Of a stretch of DNA of 64,000 bases, positions 52,706 through 59,547 are shown piece by piece. The translations under genes and the position numbers were made by a program. Position 1 is the first letter of the stretch. The number at the start of each line of letters is the position of its first letter. This stretch comes from CAXMQS01 sp964195995 (GTDB lineage: Bacteria > Actinomycetota > Acidimicrobiia > Spongiisociales > JAOTWH01): NCBI GenBank assembly GCA_964195995.1, contig CAXMQS010000080.1, positions 15,822 to 79,821 of the forward strand, read 5' to 3'. The notes beneath the pieces were generated by a model that was given only the letters and a program-made list of their open reading frames with translations, was not told the DNA's origin and searched no databases.

Positions 52706-52978
52706 CTACTGCGTCAACTCCACGTCGTCGATGACACCGACGACGACTGCCCGGATCGGAGCGGGATCGCGTTCGAGGATCTGCCTGGCTCCGCTCCCCT
52801 CGTCGAGGATGAGAACGACCTCGCCGGCGCCGGCGCCGACTGCGTCGACCGCGAGCAGATAGTCACCATCTGGTTCGCCGTCCAGATCAAGCAGGTCGCA
52901 GATCAGGAGACGCCGGCCGTCGAGGGCCGGGTCGTGGACAGTGGAAACCACGGTGCCGACAACCTCTCCGATCTTCAT
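52706..52978 (-). CDS. BMC-P pentamer shell protein (EutN/CcmL family), copy 1
   Basis: The 90-aa vertex protein belongs to the EutN/CcmL family that caps the fivefold corners of microcompartments. It has the opening KIGEVVGTVVSTVHDPALDGRRLLI and the AVDAVGAGAGEVVLILDEG-SGARQ core with VVVGVIDDVE at the end. It is the last gene of the BMC operon and its start overlaps the stop of the previous BMC-P by 4 nt. Three BMC-P paralogues occur in this operon, so each may fill a different corner or site. Confidence 0.95.
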   Translation of the reverse strand: MKIGEVVGTVVSTVHDPALDGRRLLICDLLDLDGEPDGDYLLAVDAVGAGAGEVVLILDEGSGARQILERDPAPIRAVVVGVIDDVELTQ

Positions 52979-53247
52979 GACAGACCCTCAACCGAGTCAA
53001 CGATGCCGACGATGGCGTGGTCGACCGGAACGAACGTGTCGGGCAAAGCCTGGGACGCCTCTCTCGAGCTGACGAAGTAGACCAGCTCCCCGGGACCCGT
53101 CTGGGCGACGCCGTCGGCGGCGATGACCGGTTCGCCCTTCGGCTCGAGCTGGCGGGTCAGCGGCTGCACGACCAGAAACTTGATGCCGTCGAGACCCTCG
53201 GCCCTGGTGGACGCGACGACGGTGCCGGTAACGCGACCTAGCTTCAC
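52975..53247 (-). CDS. BMC-P pentamer shell protein (EutN/CcmL family), copy 2
   Basis: The 90-aa EutN/CcmL protein starts KLGRVTGTVVASTRAEGLDGIKFLVV and has AADGVAQTGPGELVYFVSSREASQAL, with VDHAIVGIVDSVEGL at the C-terminus. It diverges clearly from copies 1 and 3, including an insertion-like VQPLTRQLEPKGEPV loop. Both ends overlap neighbours by 4 nt (the BMC-T upstream and BMC-P copy 1 downstream), so expression should be tightly coupled. Confidence 0.95.
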   Translation of the reverse strand: MKLGRVTGTVVASTRAEGLDGIKFLVVQPLTRQLEPKGEPVIAADGVAQTGPGELVYFVSSREASQALPDTFVPVDHAIVGIVDSVEGLS

Positions 53248-53837
53248 AGTTGCTGCCGAGTCCTGTCGCTGAAGCGGGCGTGGCCGTCGAGATTGGCGAT
53301 CAGCTCGTCGTGGGCCTGCGGGATGACGACCGACGCCACAACATCGCCGGGCTTGATCGCCGCTACGCCCGCGCCGACCGCGACCTCGACGTCGGCGACC
53401 GTGCCTCCAACCACTGCGTATCCGCGGCCCCCGATGTCATCAGCCAGCCGCAGCTCGAGCAGCTCGACGGCAGCAGCCTTCATGGCGGCGTCGGCGGCAG
53501 CGATGGCCGGTGCGATGTTGGAGGTCTCGACGACGCCGATGGCCTCTGCGGCCGAAGAAACCCGGACGCCGCGCAGCGCCGTGATCACCGCAGGGTGAAC
53601 GTCGGGCAGCAGCACTTCGGCCACGATGGCACCCGAGCCGACGAGCCGCCCCGCATCCATGGCTTCCTCGACGCTGGCGGTGAGCCCACCAACCAGCACG
53701 ACGAACTTTCCCGGATGAACGGTTCCCGCGTAGATGGCGTCGACAGGAGCCCGCTTGACCATGGCGTCGCCGGCCTCGACACCGCGCGCTATCGACGAGA
53801 ACTCGAGGAGACCGATAGCGGGATGGAGGCCGCTCAC
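53244..53837 (-). CDS. BMC-T trimeric shell protein with tandem BMC domains, copy 1
   Basis: The 197-aa protein has two BMC domains. The first has AIGLLEFSSIARGVEAGDAMVKRAPVDAIYAG and FVVLVGGLTASVEEAMDAG; the second has AIGVVETSNIAPAIAAADAAMKAA and GYAVVGGTVADVEVAVGAG. Each matches the GLLE/GVVE strand, helix and Gly-rich turn pattern. Trimers form pseudohexameric tiles with a larger central pore for substrates or cofactors. No Cys is present, so no Fe-S pore. Overlaps the aldehyde dehydrogenase gene. Confidence 0.94.
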   Translation of the reverse strand: MSGLHPAIGLLEFSSIARGVEAGDAMVKRAPVDAIYAGTVHPGKFVVLVGGLTASVEEAMDAGRLVGSGAIVAEVLLPDVHPAVITALRGVRVSSAAEAIGVVETSNIAPAIAAADAAMKAAAVELLELRLADDIGGRGYAVVGGTVADVEVAVGAGVAAIKPGDVVASVVIPQAHDELIANLDGHARFSDRTRQQL

Positions 53838-55297
53838 ACGATCCGCAATGCGCCGACGACGGTGACCCGCCGCATGCGCGAGAAGGTCCGGGGCCGGGTG
53901 AGCCCTTCACCGGTCGGGCTGGCGATCGAAAACGAGCTGTAGCCCTCGCCACCCTGGCCGAGGCCGGAGAAGTTGGGCCCATTGGCCACGAAGATCGAAC
54001 AGTTCATCGCTCGAGCCATCCTGGTGATGGTGTCGACGTTGCGGCTGTAGATCGAGGCGGTGTGGCCGAAGCCATGCTCGACGCGGACCGCCAGCGGGAT
54101 GGCTTCTTCGATGTCGCGAACCCTGGCGACCGGGAACACCGGCATCATCTGTTCCGTCCACACCAGGCTGTGCTCGATCGGGACATCCGCCACAACGAGT
54201 CGGGTCGAGTCGTCAACGCTGACGCCGATCTCGGAGAGGATGGCGGAGGCGCTCTTGCCGATCCAGTCTCTGTTTATCTTGCCGGGCTTGTTGGGCGGTC
54301 CGAGCTCGGTGAAGATGACCCGCTCCAGCTTCCTGAGCTCGTGCTCCTTCAGGACGTAGGCGCCGTTCTTCGCCATCGCGTCGATGAGCTGATCGGCGAC
54401 CGTCGACACGACGAGCGCCTCCTTCTCATCCGTGCATATGACGTTGTTGTCGAACGATGCCCCGGCGACGATGCCGGCCGCCGCGACCGCGATGTCGGCC
54501 GTCTCGTCGACGATGACCGGAGGGTTGCCGGGACCGGCGGCGATGACCTTCTTGTTGGTCTTGAGCGCCTCCTGGACGACGCCGGGGCCGCCCGTGACCA
54601 CCAGCACCCGAACATCCGGGTGGTTCATGAGGGCCTGGGCGCTCTCGATGGTTGGTTCGGAGATAGCCGTCACCAGGTTCGGGGGTCCACCGGCGGCGAC
54701 GATGGCGCGATTGAGCAGCCGGATGTTGTGGGCGGAGACTCGCTTGGCGTTGGGATGAACGTTGAAGGCGACGGCGTTGCCGGCGGATACCACGGCGATC
54801 GTGTTGTTGATGATCGTCGAGGTCGGATTGGTCGTCGGGGTCACCGAGCCGATCACTCCGTATGGAGCGAACTCGGTCACCATCATCCCGGTGTCGCCCG
54901 TCACCGCTACCGGCTCAAGGTCTTCGGGCCCCGGCGTCTTGGTCGAGACCAGCCGGTTCTTGATGATCTTGTCCTCGGTGCGCCCTAGCCCGGTCTCTTC
55001 GTGAGCCATTCGCGCCAGCTCCTCGCCGTGGGACAGCATGGAGGTGCGAATGCTCTCGACGATGGCGTAGCGGGCGTCAAGGCCCTGCTCGCGGTAGGCC
55101 TGCTGGGCAGTCTTGGCGGCGGCGACGGCGGTGTCGATATCGGCGAAGATGCCGTCTCCGAGCTCTGCCGCCGCCTCCTCGTCGAGCTTGGTCGCCGCCT
55201 CCAGGGAGCGGCCTGGGGCCGAGGCATCGCCGCCCTCGAGCCGCGTCTTGACGCGGTCGATGATGTCCTGGACTTCTTGCTCCGAGAGAACATTCAT
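53834..55297 (-). CDS. BMC-associated CoA-acylating aldehyde dehydrogenase (EutE/PduP-like)
   Basis: The 487-aa enzyme would oxidise acetaldehyde to acetyl-CoA with NAD+ and CoA. An N-terminal amphipathic helix (LSEQEVQDIIDRVKTRLE, about residues 4-21) and a flexible linker precede the catalytic domain, the usual form of an encapsulation peptide. The domain has TPTTNPTSTIINN, GGPGVVQEAL and the catalytic Cys 288 in FDNNVICTDEKE. The closing GGEGYSSFSIASPTGEGLTRPRTFSR is characteristic of EutE/PduP. With the aldolase upstream, acetaldehyde is the predicted substrate. Confidence 0.93.
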   Translation of the reverse strand: MNVLSEQEVQDIIDRVKTRLEGGDASAPGRSLEAATKLDEEAAAELGDGIFADIDTAVAAAKTAQQAYREQGLDARYAIVESIRTSMLSHGEELARMAHEETGLGRTEDKIIKNRLVSTKTPGPEDLEPVAVTGDTGMMVTEFAPYGVIGSVTPTTNPTSTIINNTIAVVSAGNAVAFNVHPNAKRVSAHNIRLLNRAIVAAGGPPNLVTAISEPTIESAQALMNHPDVRVLVVTGGPGVVQEALKTNKKVIAAGPGNPPVIVDETADIAVAAAGIVAGASFDNNVICTDEKEALVVSTVADQLIDAMAKNGAYVLKEHELRKLERVIFTELGPPNKPGKINRDWIGKSASAILSEIGVSVDDSTRLVVADVPIEHSLVWTEQMMPVFPVARVRDIEEAIPLAVRVEHGFGHTASIYSRNVDTITRMARAMNCSIFVANGPNFSGLGQGGEGYSSFSIASPTGEGLTRPRTFSRMRRVTVVGALRIV

Positions 55298-55581
55298 TTC
55301 GTGTAGACCGTGTCGCCGCCGACCTCCCAGGTGTCGACGATGGCCATTACCACCGCGTCACAGGGTCGATCCTTGGTGAATTCGGTCTGGCGGGCTGAGC
55401 TGCCGCTGGCGTACATGACGATCTCGCCGACGCCGGCTCCGACGGCGTCTGCGGCCACGACATACCCGCTCCCATCGGAACCATCGACGGAGAGGGTGCG
55501 GATAACGAGGAACTTCAGACCTTCGAGGCGCGGCTCCTTACGGCTGGCGACCAGCGTTCCGTCAACCCGCCCGAGATTCAT
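55294..55581 (-). CDS. BMC-P pentamer shell protein (EutN/CcmL family), copy 3
   Basis: The 95-aa protein starts NLGRVDGTLVASRKEPRLEGLKFLVIRTL and has VVAADAVGAGVGEIVMYASGSSARQTEF and AVVMAIVDTWEV near the end. Its glycine-rich core and length match EutN/CcmL proteins. It lies between BMC-H and the aldehyde dehydrogenase and overlaps the latter by 4 nt. It is the farthest upstream of the three BMC-P copies in transcription order. Confidence 0.95.
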   Translation of the reverse strand: MNLGRVDGTLVASRKEPRLEGLKFLVIRTLSVDGSDGSGYVVAADAVGAGVGEIVMYASGSSARQTEFTKDRPCDAVVMAIVDTWEVGGDTVYTK

Positions 55582-55601
55582 CAGAACTCCCCGGTGTCGG
55601 T

Positions 55602-55913
55602 CTAGGAACCGGTTTCTTCGGTCGCCTGTTCGACCCTGCCGAGTGGCAGCACCATGTCGACGTTGGCGTGAGGCCGCGGGATAACGTGCGCAGTCGTGAT
55701 CTCGCCGACCTTCTCAGCGCCGCGGACACCAGCATCTACGGCGGCCTTGACCGCAGCGACGTCGCCGCGTACCACTGCCGTGACGTAGCCGCCTCCGGTC
55801 TCTTCGAAACTCACCAGCTCAACCTTCGCAGCTTTCACCATGGCGTCTGCTGCTTCAACCATGGCGGGAAAGCTCCGCGCCTCGATCATTCCAAGGGCGT
55901 CAGCCACTGCCAT
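55602..55913 (-). CDS. BMC-H hexameric shell protein
   Basis: The 103-aa single BMC domain has ALGMIEARSFPAMVEAADAMVKAAKVELV, GGYVTAVVRGDVAAVKAAVDAG and AHVIPRPHANVDMVLP, the classic BMC-H (PduA/EutM-like) signature. A C-terminal tail of about 15 residues follows. It forms the main facet hexamers with a small pore. AAGGA lies only 2 nt before the ATG but about 8 nt before an in-frame GTG at codon 3, so the true start may be 55907. This is the only BMC-H in the operon. Confidence 0.96.
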   Translation of the reverse strand: MAVADALGMIEARSFPAMVEAADAMVKAAKVELVSFEETGGGYVTAVVRGDVAAVKAAVDAGVRGAEKVGEITTAHVIPRPHANVDMVLPLGRVEQATEETGS

Positions 55914-55924
55914 CTTCCTTTCGA

Positions 55925-56551
55925 TCAGTCATCTATCCGTCCTTCCAAACCTTCTATCGCCGCCTCGGCGGCCCGCCAGCCGACATCGATATCGGCTTCC
56001 TCGCCGCCAAGGTAGATCCGGCCCATCGAGCCGAACGTCCTGACCTCGAGCACATTGATGTGCGCGGCCTTTTCTGCCTCGTTGGCGGCGAGCGCAGCAT
56101 AAGCCGCAGGCTCCAGCTCCATCACGTACAGCGTCTGTCCGGGGATGATCATCTGCCCATGTCGAGTGCGGTTGATCAGCTGCGCCTGATGGTCGTCGAG
56201 CCGGCGAATGACCTGCGACGAGATGATCCTGGGCTTGCGGCGATCGGACTCGGTGAGGCCGAGTTCGGAGAGGATGGCGGCCCCTGCCGCCCGTGTCTCC
56301 GCTTGCTCGGGCGAGTGCACTTCGAGCATGCCGTAGTAGCGCTCGATGACCTGCATCCCCGGCTTGACGCTCGTCGCCTTGAGCGCGACGTCGGTGATGC
56401 GGTTGATCTCGATTCCGGGAGCGATCTCGATGTACAGCGAGGCGTCGCCCGCTAGCGGCAGGAAGCCCTGCGCCACGGTACCCAAGAATGCGGCGTACTG
56501 CGGCTGCAGCGAGTCGAGGAACGCATAGGACCTCAGATCAATATCGGCCAT
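55925..56551 (-). CDS. BMC-T-type shell protein, copy 2 (degenerate first BMC domain)
   Basis: The 208-aa protein has a recognisable second BMC domain (YVMELEPAAYAALAANEAEKAAHINVLEVRTFGSMGRIYLGGEEADIDVGWRAAEAA) and a first half that resembles a divergent, possibly permuted BMC fold (IEINRITDVALKATSVKPGMQVIERYYGMLEVHSPEQ). Similar proteins occur as trimeric shell tiles. No Cys is present. GGAGG precedes the ATG at 56551 at good spacing; an adjacent GTG at 56554 is less likely. It overlaps the aldolase gene end by 14 nt. Confidence 0.82.
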   Translation of the reverse strand: MADIDLRSYAFLDSLQPQYAAFLGTVAQGFLPLAGDASLYIEIAPGIEINRITDVALKATSVKPGMQVIERYYGMLEVHSPEQAETRAAGAAILSELGLTESDRRKPRIISSQVIRRLDDHQAQLINRTRHGQMIIPGQTLYVMELEPAAYAALAANEAEKAAHINVLEVRTFGSMGRIYLGGEEADIDVGWRAAEAAIEGLEGRIDD

Positions 56552-57389
56552 CACCCTCTCCTCCGCTCACGATCGCTACGCCGGCAGAAGCGCCAATCCG
56601 AGTGGCGCCGGCAGCAACCATCTCTCTCAAGTCATCCGCAGTATGGATGCCTCCGGAAGCCTTCACGCCGAGTTTGGGTCCAACCGCCTCTCGCATGAGT
56701 GCGACGTCGTACACCGTCGCGCCGCCGCCGGCGAAGCCCGTCGAGGTCTTGACGAAGTCGGCCTTGGCATCCTTGGCCAGCTTCGACGCGATGACCTTCT
56801 CTTCGTCCGTCAGCAGAGCGGTCTCGATTATCACCTTGTTGAGCGCGCCGCTCTCGTGGCAGGCGTCTGACACCATGGCGATGTCACGCTTCACCGTGTC
56901 ATAGTCGCCGCTGCGAAGCGCACCGATGTTGGCGACCATGTCGATCTCGGAGGCGCCATCGCGGATGGCGCGCCGCGCCTCCATGGCCTTGATCTCTGGG
57001 GTCGTTGCCCCGAAGGGAAAGCCGACAACCGAGGAAACTCGAACCGGGCTCCCTGCAACATTTGCTGCAGCCCGCTTCACCCACGCAGGATTGATGCACA
57101 CCGAGGCGAAACCGTGCTCAACGGCCTCGGCACACAATTCGTCAATGTCGTCTGCTGTGGCCTCCGGCTTGAGCAGGGTGTGATCGATGAACTGGGCCAG
57201 ATCGGCGGGGACTCCGGCCGCCTTGCCGTAGCGACTGATGCGAGCGGCACCGTTGGCGACGACGGTCCGCACCTTGTCGGAACAGCCGACGACGCAGTCG
57301 CCACCACAGCTGGAACAGGTTTGGTCAGCAAGGAGCGCCGTCAGCACCTGCTCGGTAACCGCCTCGATGATCTCTTCTCGGCTCGTCAT
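56538..57389 (-). CDS. deoC: Deoxyribose-phosphate aldolase with BMC targeting helix and four-Cys linker
   Basis: The 283-aa class I aldolase cleaves 2-deoxyribose-5-phosphate to glyceraldehyde-3-phosphate and acetaldehyde. Catalytic residues are Asp 150 (SEIDMVANIG), the Schiff-base Lys 214 (FVKTSTGF) and Lys 243 (GVKASGGI). The extra N-terminus has an amphipathic helix (REEIIEAVTEQVLTALL), then Cys 25, 28, 32 and 36 in CSSCGGDCVVGC, before the TIM barrel starts near 65 (FIDHTLLKP). The helix looks like an encapsulation peptide; the Cys set may bind metal or a cluster. The ATG at 57389 overlaps rpiB (ATGA). Confidence 0.94.
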   Translation of the reverse strand: MTSREEIIEAVTEQVLTALLADQTCSSCGGDCVVGCSDKVRTVVANGAARISRYGKAAGVPADLAQFIDHTLLKPEATADDIDELCAEAVEHGFASVCINPAWVKRAAANVAGSPVRVSSVVGFPFGATTPEIKAMEARRAIRDGASEIDMVANIGALRSGDYDTVKRDIAMVSDACHESGALNKVIIETALLTDEEKVIASKLAKDAKADFVKTSTGFAGGGATVYDVALMREAVGPKLGVKASGGIHTADDLREMVAAGATRIGASAGVAIVSGGEGDGRY

Positions 57390-57946
57390 CGTCCGCCCAT
57401 TTCCTGCAGCTCGATCTCGGTGATCTTGTCCACCCGACGGGCGTGCCGACCCTCTGCCCATGGTGTCGATAACCAGGATTCGACGATCTGCCACGCCAGG
57501 TTCTCACCGATCAGGCCGGCGCCCAACGTGAGGACATTAGCGTGGTTGTGTTCGCGGCTATTTCTCGCAGACGACACGTCGTAGCACATCGCAGCTCTGA
57601 CCCCGGGCACCTTGTTGGCCACCATCGCCGAGCCGATACCTGCTCCATCGATGATGATGCCAACGCCGCACTCACCTGTCGCCACCTTCCGCGCCACCTC
57701 GTGGGCGAAGTCCGGATAGTCGACCGCATCTGACGAGTGAGTGCCGACGTCGTGGACCTCGAGACCCTGTTCGCGAAGTCGAAAGGTGAGGCGCTCTTTG
57801 AGCGGGTAGCCGCCGTGATCGGCGCCGACGGCGATGGCATCGTTGGGCGCGGAGATGACTTGTTGCGACTGCGGCGACGGCTCAGCCGGGAGCGTGGCAT
57901 CGACAACGCGAGCCACAACTTCCCTGATCTCATCGCGCGTCGTCAT
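57386..57946 (-). CDS. BMC-associated RpiB-like sugar-phosphate isomerase with targeting helix
   Basis: The 186-aa protein is the first gene of the BMC operon. An amphipathic N-terminal helix (TTRDEIREVVARVVDATL) and a linker precede the RpiB fold at about residue 37: IAVGADHGGYPLKERL, HDVGTHSSDAVDYPDF, then IIIDGAGIGSAMVANK and EHNHANVLTLGAGLIG. The position of the RpiB catalytic Cys is Asp 100 here. The reaction is probably an aldose-ketose isomerisation of ribose-5-phosphate or a close relative. Start at the ATG, with an overlapping GTG 3 nt upstream as alternative. Confidence 0.9.
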   Translation of the reverse strand: MTTRDEIREVVARVVDATLPAEPSPQSQQVISAPNDAIAVGADHGGYPLKERLTFRLREQGLEVHDVGTHSSDAVDYPDFAHEVARKVATGECGVGIIIDGAGIGSAMVANKVPGVRAAMCYDVSSARNSREHNHANVLTLGAGLIGENLAWQIVESWLSTPWAEGRHARRVDKITEIELQEMGGR

Positions 57947-58055
57947 CACGGCATGCTACCTGGCCTGTTTTCGCCCGAGACGAGCCCTCTATGCTTCCCG
58001 CAGGAGGACAACCCTGAGCAGACGACCACTTCCATCGCAGAACGACACTCGCCAG

Positions 58056-58637
58056 GTGAGTGTGCGCACGTCTTCGGCCCTTGATGACCTCGGCGCTCCC
58101 CCTGAGCAGTCTTGGGCAACCCTGCGCCAGGCCGAGGCGGCGACGGGCGTATCGGCAACGACGATTCGCAACTGGGCCCGCAAGGGCAAGGTGGCATCGC
58201 GACTCTCCCAGGGCGGCGACGGCCCCCGGCGCATGGTCGTGCTGGAAGACGTCGTCACCCGCAGCACCAGCCTGGACACTCCAACGGCACCCGTTGCCAA
58301 GGCCGGCACCGTGAGTGGGGTCCCCGAGGGGCAGATGCTGGTACCTCTCGACGCCTGGGAACGGATGCTCATCCAGCTGGGGAACCTTCATGAGTCAGGC
58401 CAACAACTAGCAGACGCCAGGGAACGCGCTGCCAAGGCGGAGACCGAAGCCGGCTTCCTCCGGGAGCGGCTCGCAGAATTCCGGGCGGAACGCGACCAGC
58501 TCAAGGAACGAGTCGGGGACTTAGGTCGCACCCATCCCGAGCAGCCGCCGGAGGCGGTGCCGGCACCGGCGGTCGGCCGCACCGAGCCGTTATGGCGCCG
58601 AGTGCTCGGCGAACTGCGTTCGCGCCCCAAGTGGTAG
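58056..58637 (+). CDS. HTH (MerR/excisionase-like) protein with coiled coil, divergent from BMC operon
   Basis: The 193-aa product (GTG at 58056 chosen, with another in-frame GTG at 58062) has a winged-HTH-like region at about 20-66: WATLRQAEAATGVSATTIRNWARKGKV and RRMVVLEDVV. A Gly/Ala linker leads to a long charged helix (about 100-152) with LADARERAAKAETEAGFLRERLAEF, a predicted coiled coil, and a Pro-rich tail ending WRRVLGELRSRPKW. No ligand-binding domain is visible. It starts about 110 nt from the BMC operon start in divergent orientation, making it a candidate regulator, though it may instead belong with the transporter gene 7 nt downstream. Confidence 0.72.
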   Translation: MSVRTSSALDDLGAPPEQSWATLRQAEAATGVSATTIRNWARKGKVASRLSQGGDGPRRMVVLEDVVTRSTSLDTPTAPVAKAGTVSGVPEGQMLVPLDAWERMLIQLGNLHESGQQLADARERAAKAETEAGFLRERLAEFRAERDQLKERVGDLGRTHPEQPPEAVPAPAVGRTEPLWRRVLGELRSRPKW

Positions 58638-58644
58638 TCATCAG

Positions 58645-59547
58645 TTGACCCACCGCGCCATATGGCTGGCACTGTTGGTCGCGGCCCTCGGCTGGGGAAC
58701 AGGTGGGCCCGCCACTCGTCTCGCCTTCGACGAGGGAATCGAGCCATACGGGCTCGTTGTCCTCCGACTCGGGGTGGCAGTGATCTTCGTCACCGGCTAC
58801 GTGTTGTGGAAGAGTGGCTCCCTCCCCAGGGACCGCCTGACCTGGCGTGTGGGTGCGGTCCAGGGAGTCGGCAACCTGGCTATCCCCTACATCCTCTTCA
58901 CGATCGCCTATGAGAATGCATCGTCAGGTTTCGTTGGCCTGCTGGCAGCACTCATCCCCCTGGCGACAGCCATCTTCGCCCACTTCTTGCTGCCGGACGA
59001 GCCCATGCGAGCCGCCAAGGCCGCGGGGCTGGCAGTCGCCTTTCTCGGAGTTGCGGTGCTCGGCCTCTCCGGCGACTCCGGCTTAGACGAGGGCGGGCGA
59101 CCGGGATTGGCACTGGCCCTCAGCGTCGTCGCCGTCATCATCCTCTCTGTCGCCGGCATATACGCCAAGCACCACGCCGGGGCGTACCAGCCGGCCGAGC
59201 TCACCTTCGTGCAGTTCGTGGTCGGCATATCGGTGGCGTTCGTCGCCATGCTCGTTGCCGAGGGCGTGCCGACCGGCATCACGGGCACCGGGTGGGCGCT
59301 CGTCGTCTACCTCGGCATTGCTTCGAGCTTCATGCCCTTCGCCCTGTGGTATTGGTTGTTGGCGCACACCAGCATCAGCCGGGCGTCGCTCGTTGGCTAC
59401 ATCGTGCCCATCATCGCCGCCACTGCCGGCGTGCTGTTCGTTGACGAGAGTCTGCAGCCGGGCATCATCGCCGGCGGCACCCTCATCCTGGCAGGTGTCC
59501 TGCTCTCTGATCGAGCGGAACGCCGGCTGCTCCTCCCCCGGCCTTGA
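58645..59547 (+). CDS. DMT superfamily transporter (EamA family)
   Basis: The 300-aa protein has about ten hydrophobic helices in two EamA repeats: ALLVAALGWGTGGPATRLAFD starts the first and ALSVVAVIILSVAGIYAKHHAG the second. It also has IPYILFTIAYENASSGFVGLLAALIPLATAIFAHFLLPDEP and ASLVGYIVPIIAATAGVLFVDESLQP. Such transporters move amino acids, sugars or nucleobases and are often exporters. Start is TTG, 7 nt after the HTH gene. Its 3' end overlaps the opposite-strand membrane protein by about 65 nt. Confidence 0.9.
   Translation: MTHRAIWLALLVAALGWGTGGPATRLAFDEGIEPYGLVVLRLGVAVIFVTGYVLWKSGSLPRDRLTWRVGAVQGVGNLAIPYILFTIAYENASSGFVGLLAALIPLATAIFAHFLLPDEPMRAAKAAGLAVAFLGVAVLGLSGDSGLDEGGRPGLALALSVVAVIILSVAGIYAKHHAGAYQPAELTFVQFVVGISVAFVAMLVAEGVPTGITGTGWALVVYLGIASSFMPFALWYWLLAHTSISRASLVGYIVPIIAATAGVLFVDESLQPGIIAGGTLILAGVLLSDRAERRLLLPRP

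Noticed and set aside
52706..57946. Classification of the BMC locus as Pdu, Eut or glycyl-radical type
   Set aside because: No diol dehydratase, ethanolamine ammonia-lyase, glycyl-radical enzyme or activase is present; DERA and RpiB define the content instead.
57947..58055. Promoter elements for the BMC operon (TTGTCC/TAGAGG-like on minus, TTTTCG/TATGCT-like on plus)
   Set aside because: Spacing and sequence are too poor to call a promoter from sequence alone.
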